DNA of 64,000 nt from assembly GCF_005116465.1 (NCBI RefSeq), contig NZ_SWBM01000001.1:1674001-1738000 (forward strand), written 5' to 3'. Both the position numbers and the translations under genes were made by a program. Source of the DNA: Robertmurraya kyonggiensis (GTDB lineage: Bacteria > Bacillota > Bacilli > Bacillales > Cytobacillaceae). Within the stretch, counting starts at the first letter, position 1. Each line of letters begins with the position of its first letter. Positions 1 through 9,283 of this stretch are shown here, in pieces. The notes below the pieces were generated by a model. It searched no databases. It was given only the letters and a program-made list of their open reading frames with translations, and was not told the origin of the DNA.

Positions 1-76
1 GAATAACCATGAAGTAGGCAAGTCACATCCCATTTACTATGTCGAATTGACGCAGATAGTTAGAACTTTTGTCTAA
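1..76 (+). CDS. Possible 3' end of an upstream gene (24 codons)
   Basis: A frame opening at base 2 runs without a stop to TAA at 74-76, giving a tail that ends in ELTQIVRTFV. It could be the C-terminus of a plus-strand gene entering the window, but 24 codons are too few to recognise a family, and chance is a fair alternative. Confidence 0.25.
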   Translation, partial: NNHEVGKSHPIYYVELTQIVRTFV

Positions 77-166
77 TCAACCTCTATTTAAAGGTATTCT
101 AACAACTCTGTAGAAAATGAATATATTCACTCGACTTAACTTACTTTGAAAGGATGGAAAACGCTC

Positions 167-1669
167 ATGTCCCTTTCGGTAAATGACCATATGAATTCCA
201 TATTCCTGCGTGGTATCACACAAATTCGAGCTAGTGAAAAAGAAATTTTAAAGGAATGGGAAGAAGTTATATTTCACTTACGGAATACTGGTAAAAGTTC
301 AGTACATATTGCTGAAGATATGGTTGAATTTTATTCTACGATTCTTTTTAAAAAGAACTTCGACGATCACGAACCTCTTTTGGATTTGGCGAATGCTAAA
401 CATGCGATCACGCTACCCAGTTATAACAGCAATAAATTTATTGGCACCTTATTAGAAAACTCTACCCTTCAAGTGATTCAAGCAATTGCACCTGAATATC
501 ACGAATATCATCATGCGATCCAATTTGTTTTCTCGATTATTAACGAGAAAATTTTCATCCCTTTTGAAATCGATATATTTCTAAAGGACCTTGTTCAATC
601 TCAGCAATTGCCGATTAACTGGGCAGCAATCGTTAAGCAAAGCGATCATACTTTCACTGTTGAAAAATGGTTTGATTCGTCAGATGAATTGTTATTTTTC
701 AAAACAGATGAATTGAAAGCGGATTCGATTTATTCATTGTCTGAAGCACTTATCCGATTAAATTCAACGGATAAAGCGAGAATTGGGAGTGTTTTTCCGA
801 TTCCTCACGAGGACCGAACCATATTAATTTACACAACGGAAAATCCAGCTATTATACTTCCTTTTTTAAGCTATTCACTGCAAATTTTTCAAAAGGGAAG
901 GGAGACCCTAAAAATTACACAACAGGAAATCATGTGGAAAGATTTTGTGATCATGTTCAATGAAAATATTATGCGTTCCAAAACCTTGGCAGAAGCTGTT
1001 GAACAAATCTCCGTTGGGTTTATAAAATTTCTACCGTTTGAACGCTGTGCACTTTTTTCCTATTCCATGAACGAGCAAATGGGATTTGGCCTGTTTGGAA
1101 AACATCTAGATAATAAAGCTATTCAAAGTATTACAGAGGACATTAACAATCTTCCAATCATCCAAAACTATATCCAGTTACTTGAACATTTCGGTAGGAA
1201 TATTAATTTTATTCAGCCGATTTTTATCAAAGATGCGGTTGCCGGTTTTCCAAAAGCATACGTTGAACAATTCCAACTCGGTTCCATCGTTATTGCTCCT
1301 ATTTTCACGACTTCAACAAACAAGCTATTAGGAGCAGCAATTCTTGATCAAGGTCCGGGTAAATATTTCAAAGCTCCAAAAGAAACGTTCTCCGCTCTTC
1401 TTAAATTTGGTCAAAGTGCTGGCGAATTGTTATCGAGATTCTACTCGACCACGAATGAGCAGCAAAAAGCTGGAACGAAGCATTTTTCACCAAGAGAAAT
1501 TGAAGTGCTAAAACTTATGGCTGATGGTGCTTCTACTTATGAGGCAGCTAGTAAACTCAATTTAAGCGAGTATACCGTTCGTGACTACGTATCTACGGTT
1601 ATGCAGAAAATGGATGCAAAAAATCGGACAGAGGCCGTTGCAAAAGCGATTCGTGAAGGCTTTATTTAA
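167..1669 (+). CDS. LuxR-type transcriptional regulator with large N-terminal sensor region
   Basis: About 500 residues. The last ~60 residues form a LuxR/NarL helix-turn-helix (SPREIEVLKLMADGAS, then YTVRDYVSTVMQKM), the type that binds DNA as a dimer. The region before it (about 270-420) looks like a GAF-type ligand or sensor domain, and the first 250 residues are unrecognised. ATG 167 is chosen over TTG 146 because AAAGGATGG sits about 9 bases before it. It converges with the acyl-CoA ligase gene of the catabolic cluster, so it may sense a substrate or thioester and control that cluster; this is inference from position only. No receiver domain with a phosphorylatable Asp is evident, so it is not a classical response regulator. 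Confidence 0.8.
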   Translation: MSLSVNDHMNSIFLRGITQIRASEKEILKEWEEVIFHLRNTGKSSVHIAEDMVEFYSTILFKKNFDDHEPLLDLANAKHAITLPSYNSNKFIGTLLENSTLQVIQAIAPEYHEYHHAIQFVFSIINEKIFIPFEIDIFLKDLVQSQQLPINWAAIVKQSDHTFTVEKWFDSSDELLFFKTDELKADSIYSLSEALIRLNSTDKARIGSVFPIPHEDRTILIYTTENPAIILPFLSYSLQIFQKGRETLKITQQEIMWKDFVIMFNENIMRSKTLAEAVEQISVGFIKFLPFERCALFSYSMNEQMGFGLFGKHLDNKAIQSITEDINNLPIIQNYIQLLEHFGRNINFIQPIFIKDAVAGFPKAYVEQFQLGSIVIAPIFTTSTNKLLGAAILDQGPGKYFKAPKETFSALLKFGQSAGELLSRFYSTTNEQQKAGTKHFSPREIEVLKLMADGASTYEAASKLNLSEYTVRDYVSTVMQKMDAKNRTEAVAKAIREGFI

Positions 1670-1683
1670 TAGTGCCCGAGACA

Positions 1684-1713
1684 GCGAGAGAAGCAGTTCA
1701 TGTCTTTTCTCGC
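1684..1713. terminator. Bidirectional hairpin between convergent genes
   Basis: GCGAGAGAAG and CTTTTCTCGC form a 10-bp stem with one mismatch between the two stop codons. Confidence 0.6.
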
Positions 1714-1715
1714 AC

Positions 1716-3554
1716 TTATTTTTCCATGGATGCTACCACTTCTAATAAGGATTCTTGATCGATCGTTTCTTGAAATCCTCGCATAATTTGCTCTTTATAT
1801 TTCTCTTCGATTTCCTTCATTCGAATGGATAATTTAGGCGTTAACTCTCCACCTTCAATCGTCCATGGTTCACTTATGATAATCACTTTTTTAGGCTGTT
1901 CAAATTTAGCAAACCCACTTGTTAACCGTTGCACTTCTGTTTCATACAAATGTTGAACAATGGGATTTAGACAAATCTCTTTACTAGAAGGAATCTCTAA
2001 ACCCTTATTTCTTACCCACGGAATCAATTCCTCATAATCTGGATTAACTAAACAAATAATGTACTTTTGCTGGTCGCCAAAAATAACGGATTGATGAACA
2101 TATTTACTTTCATTAATGGCACTTTCAATCGGTTGCGGAGCCACGTTTTTACCCGTCGACAGGACGAGAATACGTTTTTTCCGATCAAGGATTTTCAAAT
2201 ATTTCTCCTCATCTACCTGACCAATATCTCCTGTACGAAACCATTCTCCATCGAAAGCCGCTTCTGTCGATTTTTCATCTTTATAATAACCTCTCATGAC
2301 ACTGGGACCTTTAACGAGGACTTCTCCATCTTCAGCTATTCGCACTTCTAAATTTGGAAGAACCATTCCGACCGTACCGGTCTTCGTCCTTACCATTGGA
2401 TTTGTGGTGATAACTGGCGACGTTTCAGTTAGCCCATATCCTTCCAGCACGGGTAGATCAAGCGCCCAGAAAAACTTGGACACTTCCGGATTTAATGTTG
2501 CTCCACCAGAAACCATTCCTCTTAATCGACCACCTAACTTAGACTTCACTTTTTGATAGACAAGCCGGTCTGCGATTTTCCACTTCCGTTGCAATGATTT
2601 TGGCATAGAGTCTCTGAGGATCAAATCCTGAATGGAAAGATTGAGATAATTCTCGTAACGCTCGATTCCAACGGATACTGCCCAATTAAAGATTTTTTTC
2701 TTAATAGATGAGCCACTCTCAATTTCATCGATAACCTTCATATATACCTTTTCAAACAATCTTGGAACACTGGTAAGGACAGTTGGTCTCACTTCAAGCA
2801 TATTTTCTTGAATGGTTTCAATATTTTCAGCGTAAGCAATAGTACAACCTACGGATAGAGGCATATAATGTCCCGCCATTCTTTCAAACACATGCGATAA
2901 TGGTAAGTACGATAAAGTTACATCCTCTGGAAGTAATTCGATTAGCCAAAACTGTACCCCTTCCAAATTAGCAAGGAAGTTCCCATGGGAAAGCATAACT
3001 CCTTTTTGTTTCCCAGTCGTGCCAGAAGTATGAATAATCGTGGATAACTGATCTCTTTCAATCTCTCTCCAATTATCTTCCCAATTGGATAACGGATTGT
3101 CAGCACCCATCGCCATTAATTCCGTGAAACTGATGTCCATATTTTCTATTGAGGGATTCATCATAATACAGTGTTCCAAGGTATCATTCAAGGCGACTTT
3201 TTGACGCTGCTCTTCATTTTCCACTACAACCATTTTGACATCCGCATTTTTTAAAATAAATCTAACTTGCTCGGTTGGCAACGTAGGATAAATCGGAACC
3301 GTAACTGCGCCTAGACTAGCAATAGCAAAGTCCGTAATTCCCCACATAGGGTTACTATTAGACAGAATTGCGACCTTGTCATCTTTTTTAATACCCAATT
3401 TCGCAAATCCTGCTGCAGCTTCATAAATATTGTTCCAAAGAGTCGCATAAGTCATCTCTTGGTAGGTTCCGTTAACCTTCCACATGAAGGCTATTTTTGT
3501 TGGAAACCTATTCACGGTGTTCCAAAGCATTTCAACCAGATTATTCGGTTTCAT
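1716..3554 (-). CDS. Long-chain acyl-CoA synthetase (AMP-forming)
   Basis: 612 residues, usual for FadD15/ACSL-type ligases, which adenylate a fatty acid and transfer it to CoA. Visible signatures are the P-loop-like motif HTSGTTGKQKGVMLSHGN (near residue 175), GYGLTETSPVITTNP (near 375) and the C-terminal hinge GEWFRTGDIG followed by DRKKRI. The start has AAGGGGGC upstream. It is the last gene of the minus-strand cluster, 58 bases after the thiolase gene, and would supply the acyl-CoA that the dehydrogenases, hydratase, SDR and thiolase process. Chain-length or ring specificity cannot be read from the sequence. Confidence 0.92.
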   Translation of the reverse strand: MKPNNLVEMLWNTVNRFPTKIAFMWKVNGTYQEMTYATLWNNIYEAAAGFAKLGIKKDDKVAILSNSNPMWGITDFAIASLGAVTVPIYPTLPTEQVRFILKNADVKMVVVENEEQRQKVALNDTLEHCIMMNPSIENMDISFTELMAMGADNPLSNWEDNWREIERDQLSTIIHTSGTTGKQKGVMLSHGNFLANLEGVQFWLIELLPEDVTLSYLPLSHVFERMAGHYMPLSVGCTIAYAENIETIQENMLEVRPTVLTSVPRLFEKVYMKVIDEIESGSSIKKKIFNWAVSVGIERYENYLNLSIQDLILRDSMPKSLQRKWKIADRLVYQKVKSKLGGRLRGMVSGGATLNPEVSKFFWALDLPVLEGYGLTETSPVITTNPMVRTKTGTVGMVLPNLEVRIAEDGEVLVKGPSVMRGYYKDEKSTEAAFDGEWFRTGDIGQVDEEKYLKILDRKKRILVLSTGKNVAPQPIESAINESKYVHQSVIFGDQQKYIICLVNPDYEELIPWVRNKGLEIPSSKEICLNPIVQHLYETEVQRLTSGFAKFEQPKKVIIISEPWTIEGGELTPKLSIRMKEIEEKYKEQIMRGFQETIDQESLLEVVASMEK

Positions 3555-3612
3555 TAGAAGCCCCCTTGCATGTAATCACTTCTCCATTTCTTGTAATCTC
3601 ATAATCTCGACA

Positions 3613-4755
3613 TTAAAGTCTTTCAATAATAGTCGCTGTCGCCATCCCAAACCCAATACACATGACTTGAAGACCATATTTTGCATCTGTATCCTCCAGG
3701 GTGTGAAGTAAAGTTGTTGCCAATCTAGCTCCGCTTGCTCCAAGAGGATGCCCTAAGGCAATAGCCCCCCCTCTAGGATTAACCCTGTTCATATTCGGAT
3801 TGAATTCCTTCGCCCACGCTTTCACAACTGAAGCAAAAGCTTCATTTATTTCTATCACATCCATTTTCTCAAAACTAAGTCCCGCTTTTTCTAGAACCTT
3901 CCTTGTCGCAGGGATCACGCCTGTTAGCATCATGACAGGGTCCATACCGACAGCGGTACGTGCAATGATTCTAGCCCTAGGTTTTACGTGAAGGGTTTCT
4001 GCTTTTTCCCTAGACATCAGCAAAAGTCCTGCTGCCCCATCACTAATTTGACTTGAGTTTCCTGCTGTAACTACCCCACCATCTGGGATAAAAACCGGTG
4101 TTAATCCAGCTAATTTTTCAATAGATGTGTCTCTGCGAATTCCCTCATCACCTGTTAAGCTAACTTCTCCACCTTCAGCTTTTAACTTAAGGGGAATAAT
4201 TTCTCTTTTGAACAAACCTTGATCAGCCGCAAATTCTGCTCTTCGATGACTTTCCAACGCGAATTCATCTAGTTCCTCTCGTGTGAGCCCCCATTCTTTC
4301 GCAATCATTTCTGCAGAAAATCCTTGGGGGACAATATTGTAACGACTTACTAACTCATTGCTAAAACTCCCTAAATCACTTCCCATCGGTACCCGCGACA
4401 TATTCTCTACGCCACAGGCAATAGCAATATCCACATCCCCTGAAAGGATCATTTGCGAAGCCGTATGGATGGCTTGTTGACTCGATCCACACATACGGTT
4501 TAGTGAAAAGGAAGGTACTTCAACTGGAAAGCCTGCAGCTAGTACCGCCATTCTCCCAATATTGCCGCCCTGTTCATCTGTCATGGTGACGCACCCTGTG
4601 ACGACCTCTTCCACAGCTGCAGGCTCTATTCCATTTCGCTCAACTAATTGCTGTAACACTGGAACGAGGAGATCTAAAGGGTGTGTATGGGATAAAGCTC
4701 CATTTTTACGTCCAACTGCCGTTCGAATGGCATCAACGATTACAACCTCTCTCAC
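3613..4755 (-). CDS. Thiolase family acetyl-CoA C-acyltransferase
   Basis: 380 residues; cleaves 3-ketoacyl-CoA with CoA. The nucleophilic Cys is C89 in NRMCGSSQQA; the other catalytic blocks are NEAFA, GHPLGASGAR and the C-terminal CIGFGMATA. The last motif normally reads C-x-G-G-G, so a Phe replaces one glycine here, but the second Cys remains. GTG start with AGGGAGAG upstream. The gene follows the SDR gene after a 318-bp gap filled by a dispersed repeat, so it may have its own promoter. Role: last step of the beta-oxidation spiral encoded here. Confidence 0.92.
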   Translation of the reverse strand: MREVVIVDAIRTAVGRKNGALSHTHPLDLLVPVLQQLVERNGIEPAAVEEVVTGCVTMTDEQGGNIGRMAVLAAGFPVEVPSFSLNRMCGSSQQAIHTASQMILSGDVDIAIACGVENMSRVPMGSDLGSFSNELVSRYNIVPQGFSAEMIAKEWGLTREELDEFALESHRRAEFAADQGLFKREIIPLKLKAEGGEVSLTGDEGIRRDTSIEKLAGLTPVFIPDGGVVTAGNSSQISDGAAGLLLMSREKAETLHVKPRARIIARTAVGMDPVMMLTGVIPATRKVLEKAGLSFEKMDVIEINEAFASVVKAWAKEFNPNMNRVNPRGGAIALGHPLGASGARLATTLLHTLEDTDAKYGLQVMCIGFGMATATIIERL

Positions 4756-4823
4756 AATATGTCTCTCCCTTGTTTTACTACACAGTATTCTTATTGATTT
4801 TTTTCAAGGCGCTGTTATTGTAC

Positions 4824-5073
4824 ATTGTTGATTTTTTGATTTTCAAAAGGTGTAGCAACTTAACCGGAGAAATTCAGTTTATTTTGAAAAATTTAAGGTT
4901 ATCGGGTGAAATAGACGGAGATTTTTGGCTTAAACGACCTAAAGAGCCTTAAAATCATGAAAATGGATAGCTTAACCGGAAAAATTACGCTTATTTATCG
5001 AGAAATAGGTGAATTTCTTGACTTAACCAGAATTTATCCGCCTATTTTTCCATGTAATAAATTCAACACCCAC
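4824..5073 (+). repeat. Dispersed ~245-bp repeat, copy 1
   Basis: Fills the 318-bp gap between the thiolase start and the SDR stop. It aligns by eye along its length with 17121-17364 and 47571-47820, all in the same orientation. It contains two related sub-units, each opening with TTAACCGGA-AAATT and followed about 50 bases later by GGAGATTTT or GGAATTT. No ORF is conserved in it. Confidence 0.8.
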
Positions 5074-5916
5074 CTAAAAAGTAAATAATTCAATCCCACC
5101 TGATACGTTTAAGCCGATGCCTGTAATGTATTTCGCTTTGTCTGATACGAGGAAAGTTATTGCATTTGCAATATCCTCTGGCTCGCCCGGTTGCTTCATA
5201 GCCGTTCGTTGAATCATACGTTCATTCATAGAGGGATTCCCCATTTTAAAGGCTTCAGTTCCAATGATTCCCGGCACAATAGCATTCACCCGAATCCCAT
5301 GCTTCGCACCTTCTAAAGCCATGCTCTTCGTAAAGCTTAAGAGTCCACCCTTCGTCGCCGAATAGCTAGCCTGCCCAAAGCCTCCGAGTGTACCAGCAAC
5401 AGAAGACATATTGATAATACTTCCACTGCCCTGCTCCTTCATATAGGGCCATACAGCTTTCGTGCAATTATAAGCACCGGTCAAATTTACTTTTAAATCT
5501 CTCTCCCAAAAATCATCATTTTGATTTTCAATTTTTGAAACATGGTCGAGAGTACCTGCATTATTTACCAAAATATCGATGCGTCCGAATTCCTGCTTAA
5601 CTCTGGCAAATACGGCTTCCACCTGTTCTTTATCAGTCACATCCATTTTACAGGCGAAGGAATTTCTCCCCATGTCTTGAATTTCTTTTGCTGTTTTGTC
5701 TGCATACATAACATTTGTGCTTTGCATAATTTGAGCAATCGGTCCATATTTAAGAGCTTCCTCCTCATTATGAGAATCTGATTCTATTAAAATATCCGTA
5801 ATCACCACATCAGCACCAGCTTCGGCAAGTGCTATTGCGTCCGCTCTGCCTAACCCACGAGAAGCTCCGGTGACAATCGCCACCTTGCCTTTTAACAATT
5901 CGTTCCAAGAAGACAT
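5074..5916 (-). CDS. SDR family oxidoreductase, probable 3-hydroxyacyl-CoA dehydrogenase
   Basis: 280 residues from the ATG at 5916, which has GAGGTG upstream (a longer in-frame reading starts at 5985). Classical SDR features are TGASRGLGRA (NAD(P) binding), NNAG, and the catalytic Ser with YSATKGG. An insertion of about 25 residues after the second strand (NEEEALKYGPIAQIMQS) is unusual for short SDRs. No HADH-type dehydrogenase gene lies in the cluster, so this SDR most simply supplies the 3-hydroxyacyl-CoA oxidation step, as 17-beta-HSD10-type SDRs do; that role is inferred from context. Confidence 0.85.
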   Translation of the reverse strand: MSSWNELLKGKVAIVTGASRGLGRADAIALAEAGADVVITDILIESDSHNEEEALKYGPIAQIMQSTNVMYADKTAKEIQDMGRNSFACKMDVTDKEQVEAVFARVKQEFGRIDILVNNAGTLDHVSKIENQNDDFWERDLKVNLTGAYNCTKAVWPYMKEQGSGSIINMSSVAGTLGGFGQASYSATKGGLLSFTKSMALEGAKHGIRVNAIVPGIIGTEAFKMGNPSMNERMIQRTAMKQPGEPEDIANAITFLVSDKAKYITGIGLNVSGGIELFTF

Positions 5917-6047
5917 TTTTTCACCTCTATTAAATAAATGTTTTTTTCGAAGAAAATAAACAAGCAAACTCAGTAAATAGCACAAAATAACTACTTCTAC
6001 GTTAAAATTGGCGACAAAATTTTAATATCCCTCTATACAGAGTCTAC

Positions 6048-6836
6048 TTATATAAATTTCGCTTTTTCTTTTTGATAAAAAGCTGCTATTCCTATGCTTG
6101 GTTCTTCTGTTAGAAACGTTTCAGAAAATGCTTTCGCTTCAATTGCTAACCCTTCATCCATCGGGTACTCTGCCGCGTTAATCGCTCTTTTCGCTAGACC
6201 CATTGCATGAATGGCCCCCTCTGCCAGCTGTTCAGCAAATTCCGTTGTAACTGATTCCAATTGTTCTGGAGCAACAGCCCTGTTAATCAAACCAATCGCT
6301 TCTGCTTTCTTCGGTTCTAGTTGCTTAGCTGTAAAAATTAATTCGATTGCCTTTGCTCTACCTAGCAATCTCGTCATTCTTTGAGTACCTCCTGCCCCAG
6401 GGATGATCCCCAGCGAGAGCTCACTAAGTCCAATGCGTCCCTTTGACATAATTCGAAAATCACAGGCAAGAGCAAATTCACAGCCACCTCCTAGAGCATG
6501 ACCGTTAATGGCTGCTATTACTGGTTTTGGCAAAGTAGCAAATGTTTGAAAGCACGTTTGCATTCTAGTACTCAATTTAGCAATTGGATCATCATCCATC
6601 GCTTGCGGGTCCACAGATTGAATAATCCCCATTAAATCAGCACCGGCTAGAAAGCTCTTGGGATGAGCACTTGTGATAACAATGACACGAACAGATGGAT
6701 CATCCTTCAATACCTTTGCAACATGCTCGAGCTCATACATTAAATCATCGCCAATCGCATTTGCTGGAGGGTTATTTATCGTAACCCAAGCCACTCCCTT
6801 AACACGTTTTTCTACCATTAGCGTTTGATAATTCAC
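6048..6836 (-). CDS. Enoyl-CoA hydratase/isomerase (crotonase family)
   Basis: 262 residues from a GTG start at 6836, chosen because AAAGGAGGAG lies 7 bases before it. Oxyanion-hole motifs are present: SFLAGADLMGI and HALGGGCEFALACDFRI. The following segment, GLSELSLGIIPGAGGTQRM, carries the catalytic Glu region (E in LSLGIIPGAGG). It hydrates the 2-enoyl-CoA produced by the acyl-CoA dehydrogenases encoded just upstream (34-bp gap), feeding the SDR. Nothing odd is seen. Confidence 0.93.
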   Translation of the reverse strand: MNYQTLMVEKRVKGVAWVTINNPPANAIGDDLMYELEHVAKVLKDDPSVRVIVITSAHPKSFLAGADLMGIIQSVDPQAMDDDPIAKLSTRMQTCFQTFATLPKPVIAAINGHALGGGCEFALACDFRIMSKGRIGLSELSLGIIPGAGGTQRMTRLLGRAKAIELIFTAKQLEPKKAEAIGLINRAVAPEQLESVTTEFAEQLAEGAIHAMGLAKRAINAAEYPMDEGLAIEAKAFSETFLTEEPSIGIAAFYQKEKAKFI

Positions 6837-6870
6837 TAAGTCTCCTCCTTTCATCAGGTGAAATAATGGA

Positions 6871-8073
6871 CTACACTCTAACTCCGTATGGAGCATATTG
6901 CCGCCTAGCAATTACTAAATGTTGGATTTGGTTGGTCCCTTCAAAAATATCGAACACTTTTACGTCACGATATAATTTTTCTACCAAATGACCATCCAAA
7001 CCAATTGGCCCTAGAATCTCAAGGCACTTCACACAAACCTCTAATGCCATTTGCCCTGCAAACGCTTTAGACATCGCCGCTTCCTTCGCATTGGCTACTC
7101 CAATATCGGCTTTCCACGCTGCCTCCCACGTAAGATATCTAGCAGCTGCTATATTCTGTTCAGCTTCTGCCAAAAGTTCAGCAGCAATCGTATATAACCG
7201 TCCAATTTTCGGATATTCTTTGCGGACTAAATCAATCGAATATTCATAGGCAGCACGCGCAATTCCGATGGCCATTGCCGCTACAATTGGGCGCGTACTA
7301 TCAAAAGTTTTCATCGCGACTTGAAACCCAGATGGCTTTGAAGCAGCTGTTTGATACAACTCTTCACCACCGAGCAAATTTTCATCGGGTATAAAACAGT
7401 CCTCAAATAGAAGCTCCGCTGTTTCATTGGCTCTTAATCCCATTTTTTTTACAAGCTTTGTACAACTAAAGCCTTTCATTCCTTTTTCAACAACAAACGC
7501 TCGCTGTCCAGCTCGCCCGAGTGATTTATCTAAGGTTGCAAATACAACAACCCATGAGGCACGCCCCCCATTGGTAATAAAGATTTTTTGACCATTTAAG
7601 ACATACCCTCCATCTACCTTTTGTGCTGTCGTTTGGACAGCCGAAGCGTCGGAGCCTGCTTCTGGTTCGGTCAGAGCATAAGCTCCCCAACGTGGCTCAT
7701 CCTTTGTAAAAATAGACAAGAACCTTTGTTTTTGTTCAGCTGTTCCACTACTCTGGATAGGCGGTCCTCCTAGACCCGCACCAGGTAATGACAATGCAAT
7801 TGCCGGATCTCCCCATGCAATTTCCTCAGTGGCAATGACCCCTAAACGATTGCCTTGTCGTTCTTTTTTTGCTAATTTTTTGTTAGCATTATCTCCACCA
7901 AAGGAAGAAGTATTTAGTTGAATCCCCATCTTGTTTACTTTATCTAGCCACTCATCAGGTACTTTTCCTAATCGGTCTGCCTCAAGCGATATCGGTCTAA
8001 TTTCATTCTCAGCAAACCAATGTGTTAATTCCTTTATTTGTTTCTGTTGTTCAGTTAGTTCGTACGTTATCAC
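6871..8073 (-). CDS. Acyl-CoA dehydrogenase, catalytic type
   Basis: 400 residues. FAD/substrate signature AYALTEPEAGSDASA (near 135), NGQKIFITNG, and the C-terminal DIFEGTNQIQ, whose Glu is the usual catalytic base. GTG start overlaps the stop of the upstream dehydrogenase gene (GTGA), so the two are translationally coupled. The upstream partner lacks the key motifs, suggesting that the two form a mixed complex in which this subunit performs alpha,beta-desaturation of the acyl-CoA. Confidence 0.93.
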   Translation of the reverse strand: MITYELTEQQKQIKELTHWFAENEIRPISLEADRLGKVPDEWLDKVNKMGIQLNTSSFGGDNANKKLAKKERQGNRLGVIATEEIAWGDPAIALSLPGAGLGGPPIQSSGTAEQKQRFLSIFTKDEPRWGAYALTEPEAGSDASAVQTTAQKVDGGYVLNGQKIFITNGGRASWVVVFATLDKSLGRAGQRAFVVEKGMKGFSCTKLVKKMGLRANETAELLFEDCFIPDENLLGGEELYQTAASKPSGFQVAMKTFDSTRPIVAAMAIGIARAAYEYSIDLVRKEYPKIGRLYTIAAELLAEAEQNIAAARYLTWEAAWKADIGVANAKEAAMSKAFAGQMALEVCVKCLEILGPIGLDGHLVEKLYRDVKVFDIFEGTNQIQHLVIARRQYAPYGVRV

Positions 8074-9209
8074 CTGACATTCACCCCTATCGTCCCGCCG
8101 CCAATAAGTTGCTCTCCTCTTTGAATCAATAACTCTTTTTCACGACCATATAAACTCACTTGTGCTTGGGCATCTCGCATCCATTTTTCAACGGGGTATT
8201 CCTGAACATAACCATGCCCTCCTAAGAGTTGCACCGCTGAATCAGTTACATACCTGACTGAACGATGGGCACGATAGAGTGCCCTTATCACGGAGCCTCC
8301 TGCTGATGCTTTATCCTCATCTACTTCAAGTGCAGCTTGCCAAACGAGATGATTGGCAATACGAGTCTCCATTGCCATATCCGCAATTCGGAATGAAACA
8401 CCTTGAAACTTTGCAATTTCCTGTCCGAACGCCTTTCGTCCTGCAGTGTATTCTGTTGCATAGTCAAGGGCAGCTTCCATTAATCCAACTTCCTTTGCGG
8501 CTTGTAAAAGCTGGACTCTAGGTCGAATTTTTTCTATTAGCTGAAGAGCCTCTTCATCACTAGCAAGGATTAGCTCTTCAGCAACATATACATTCTCAAA
8601 TTCGTACTTGCCTAACCCTGATGCAAGTAGACCTAATCGATAATCCCCAAATTCTACTTTTAAGTTTTGTTGTTCAGCTACTTCAACCCACATCACTAAG
8701 GGCAAACCATCAAGATCCCGCCCCAACACGACTATGTAATCGGCGAAGGATGCTAATCTAACAGGTTGAGTGATACCATTGATTAACCACCCATCATTTT
8801 TATTTTCTATGGTTACGGTTGCATTTCCAGTCAAATCCAAAAGTGCCACAGTTTTTTTCGAATGAATAATGTCGTCTTTATATGTGGCTAGCAGAGGATG
8901 ATCAGGACATAACCGAAATAAAGTTGCTGCATCACCTAGTCCAGGCAATCCTTGAATGACACCTAAGTCTCCATAACTTAAAGCCTGTAAAATTTGTACC
9001 TGAGTGATCAAAGGGAGTTCTATTCCTTCCCAGTTCTCTGGTGTTTCTAAGGCTAGAAATCCAAGTTCATCTAGTTCACCCACAAGAAAAGCATCGACTA
9101 CCTGGTTCTTTTCTACTTCTCTAGCAACCGGTCGAATCTTATCGATTGCAATATCTTTTGCCACATGAATAAACTCTTTTTCTTCATCAGTTGGTAAAAA
9201 GGATGTCAC
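8070..9209 (-). CDS. Acyl-CoA dehydrogenase paralogue lacking catalytic motifs
   Basis: 379 residues with the ACAD fold: GRKAFGQEIAKFQGVSFRIA (FAD-binding Arg region) and QLLGGHGYVQEYPVEKWMRD near the C-terminus. Two things are missing: the TEP-x-AGSD loop is replaced by DLTGNATVTI, and the C-terminal EGT motif with the catalytic Glu is replaced by SLYGREKEL. Tightly coupled to the catalytic paralogue downstream (stop and GTG start overlap). Known alpha2-beta2 ACADs of actinobacterial steroid catabolism divide FAD binding and catalysis between two genes in this way; that arrangement is an inference here. Confidence 0.88.
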   Translation of the reverse strand: MTSFLPTDEEKEFIHVAKDIAIDKIRPVAREVEKNQVVDAFLVGELDELGFLALETPENWEGIELPLITQVQILQALSYGDLGVIQGLPGLGDAATLFRLCPDHPLLATYKDDIIHSKKTVALLDLTGNATVTIENKNDGWLINGITQPVRLASFADYIVVLGRDLDGLPLVMWVEVAEQQNLKVEFGDYRLGLLASGLGKYEFENVYVAEELILASDEEALQLIEKIRPRVQLLQAAKEVGLMEAALDYATEYTAGRKAFGQEIAKFQGVSFRIADMAMETRIANHLVWQAALEVDEDKASAGGSVIRALYRAHRSVRYVTDSAVQLLGGHGYVQEYPVEKWMRDAQAQVSLYGREKELLIQRGEQLIGGGTIGVNVR

Positions 9210-9232
9210 AAGTTTTCCCCCTCTTTAAAACA

Positions 9233-9258
9233 GAAACTTCCACTAAATGCGGAAGTTC
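9233..9258 (-). terminator. Hairpin between SCP-2 and dehydrogenase genes
   Basis: GAAACTTCC and GGAAGTTC pair across a short loop. On the minus strand the stem is followed by TTTCTGTTTTA, so it may partly terminate transcripts leaving the SCP-2 gene. Confidence 0.45.
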
Positions 9259-9283
9259 CTATTTTCTTCATTTCAATTCAAAA

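Noticed and set aside
2067-2556. Plus-strand frames of 86-94 codons opposite the acyl-CoA synthetase gene
   Set aside because: Antisense shadows of a well-supported gene without SD or recognisable motifs. The same applies to similar frames opposite kamA, the histidine kinase, ctpA and others.
4824-5073. Repeat copy 1 as an insertion sequence or coding remnant
   Set aside because: No transposase frame, no terminal inverted repeats and no evident target duplication in any of the three copies.
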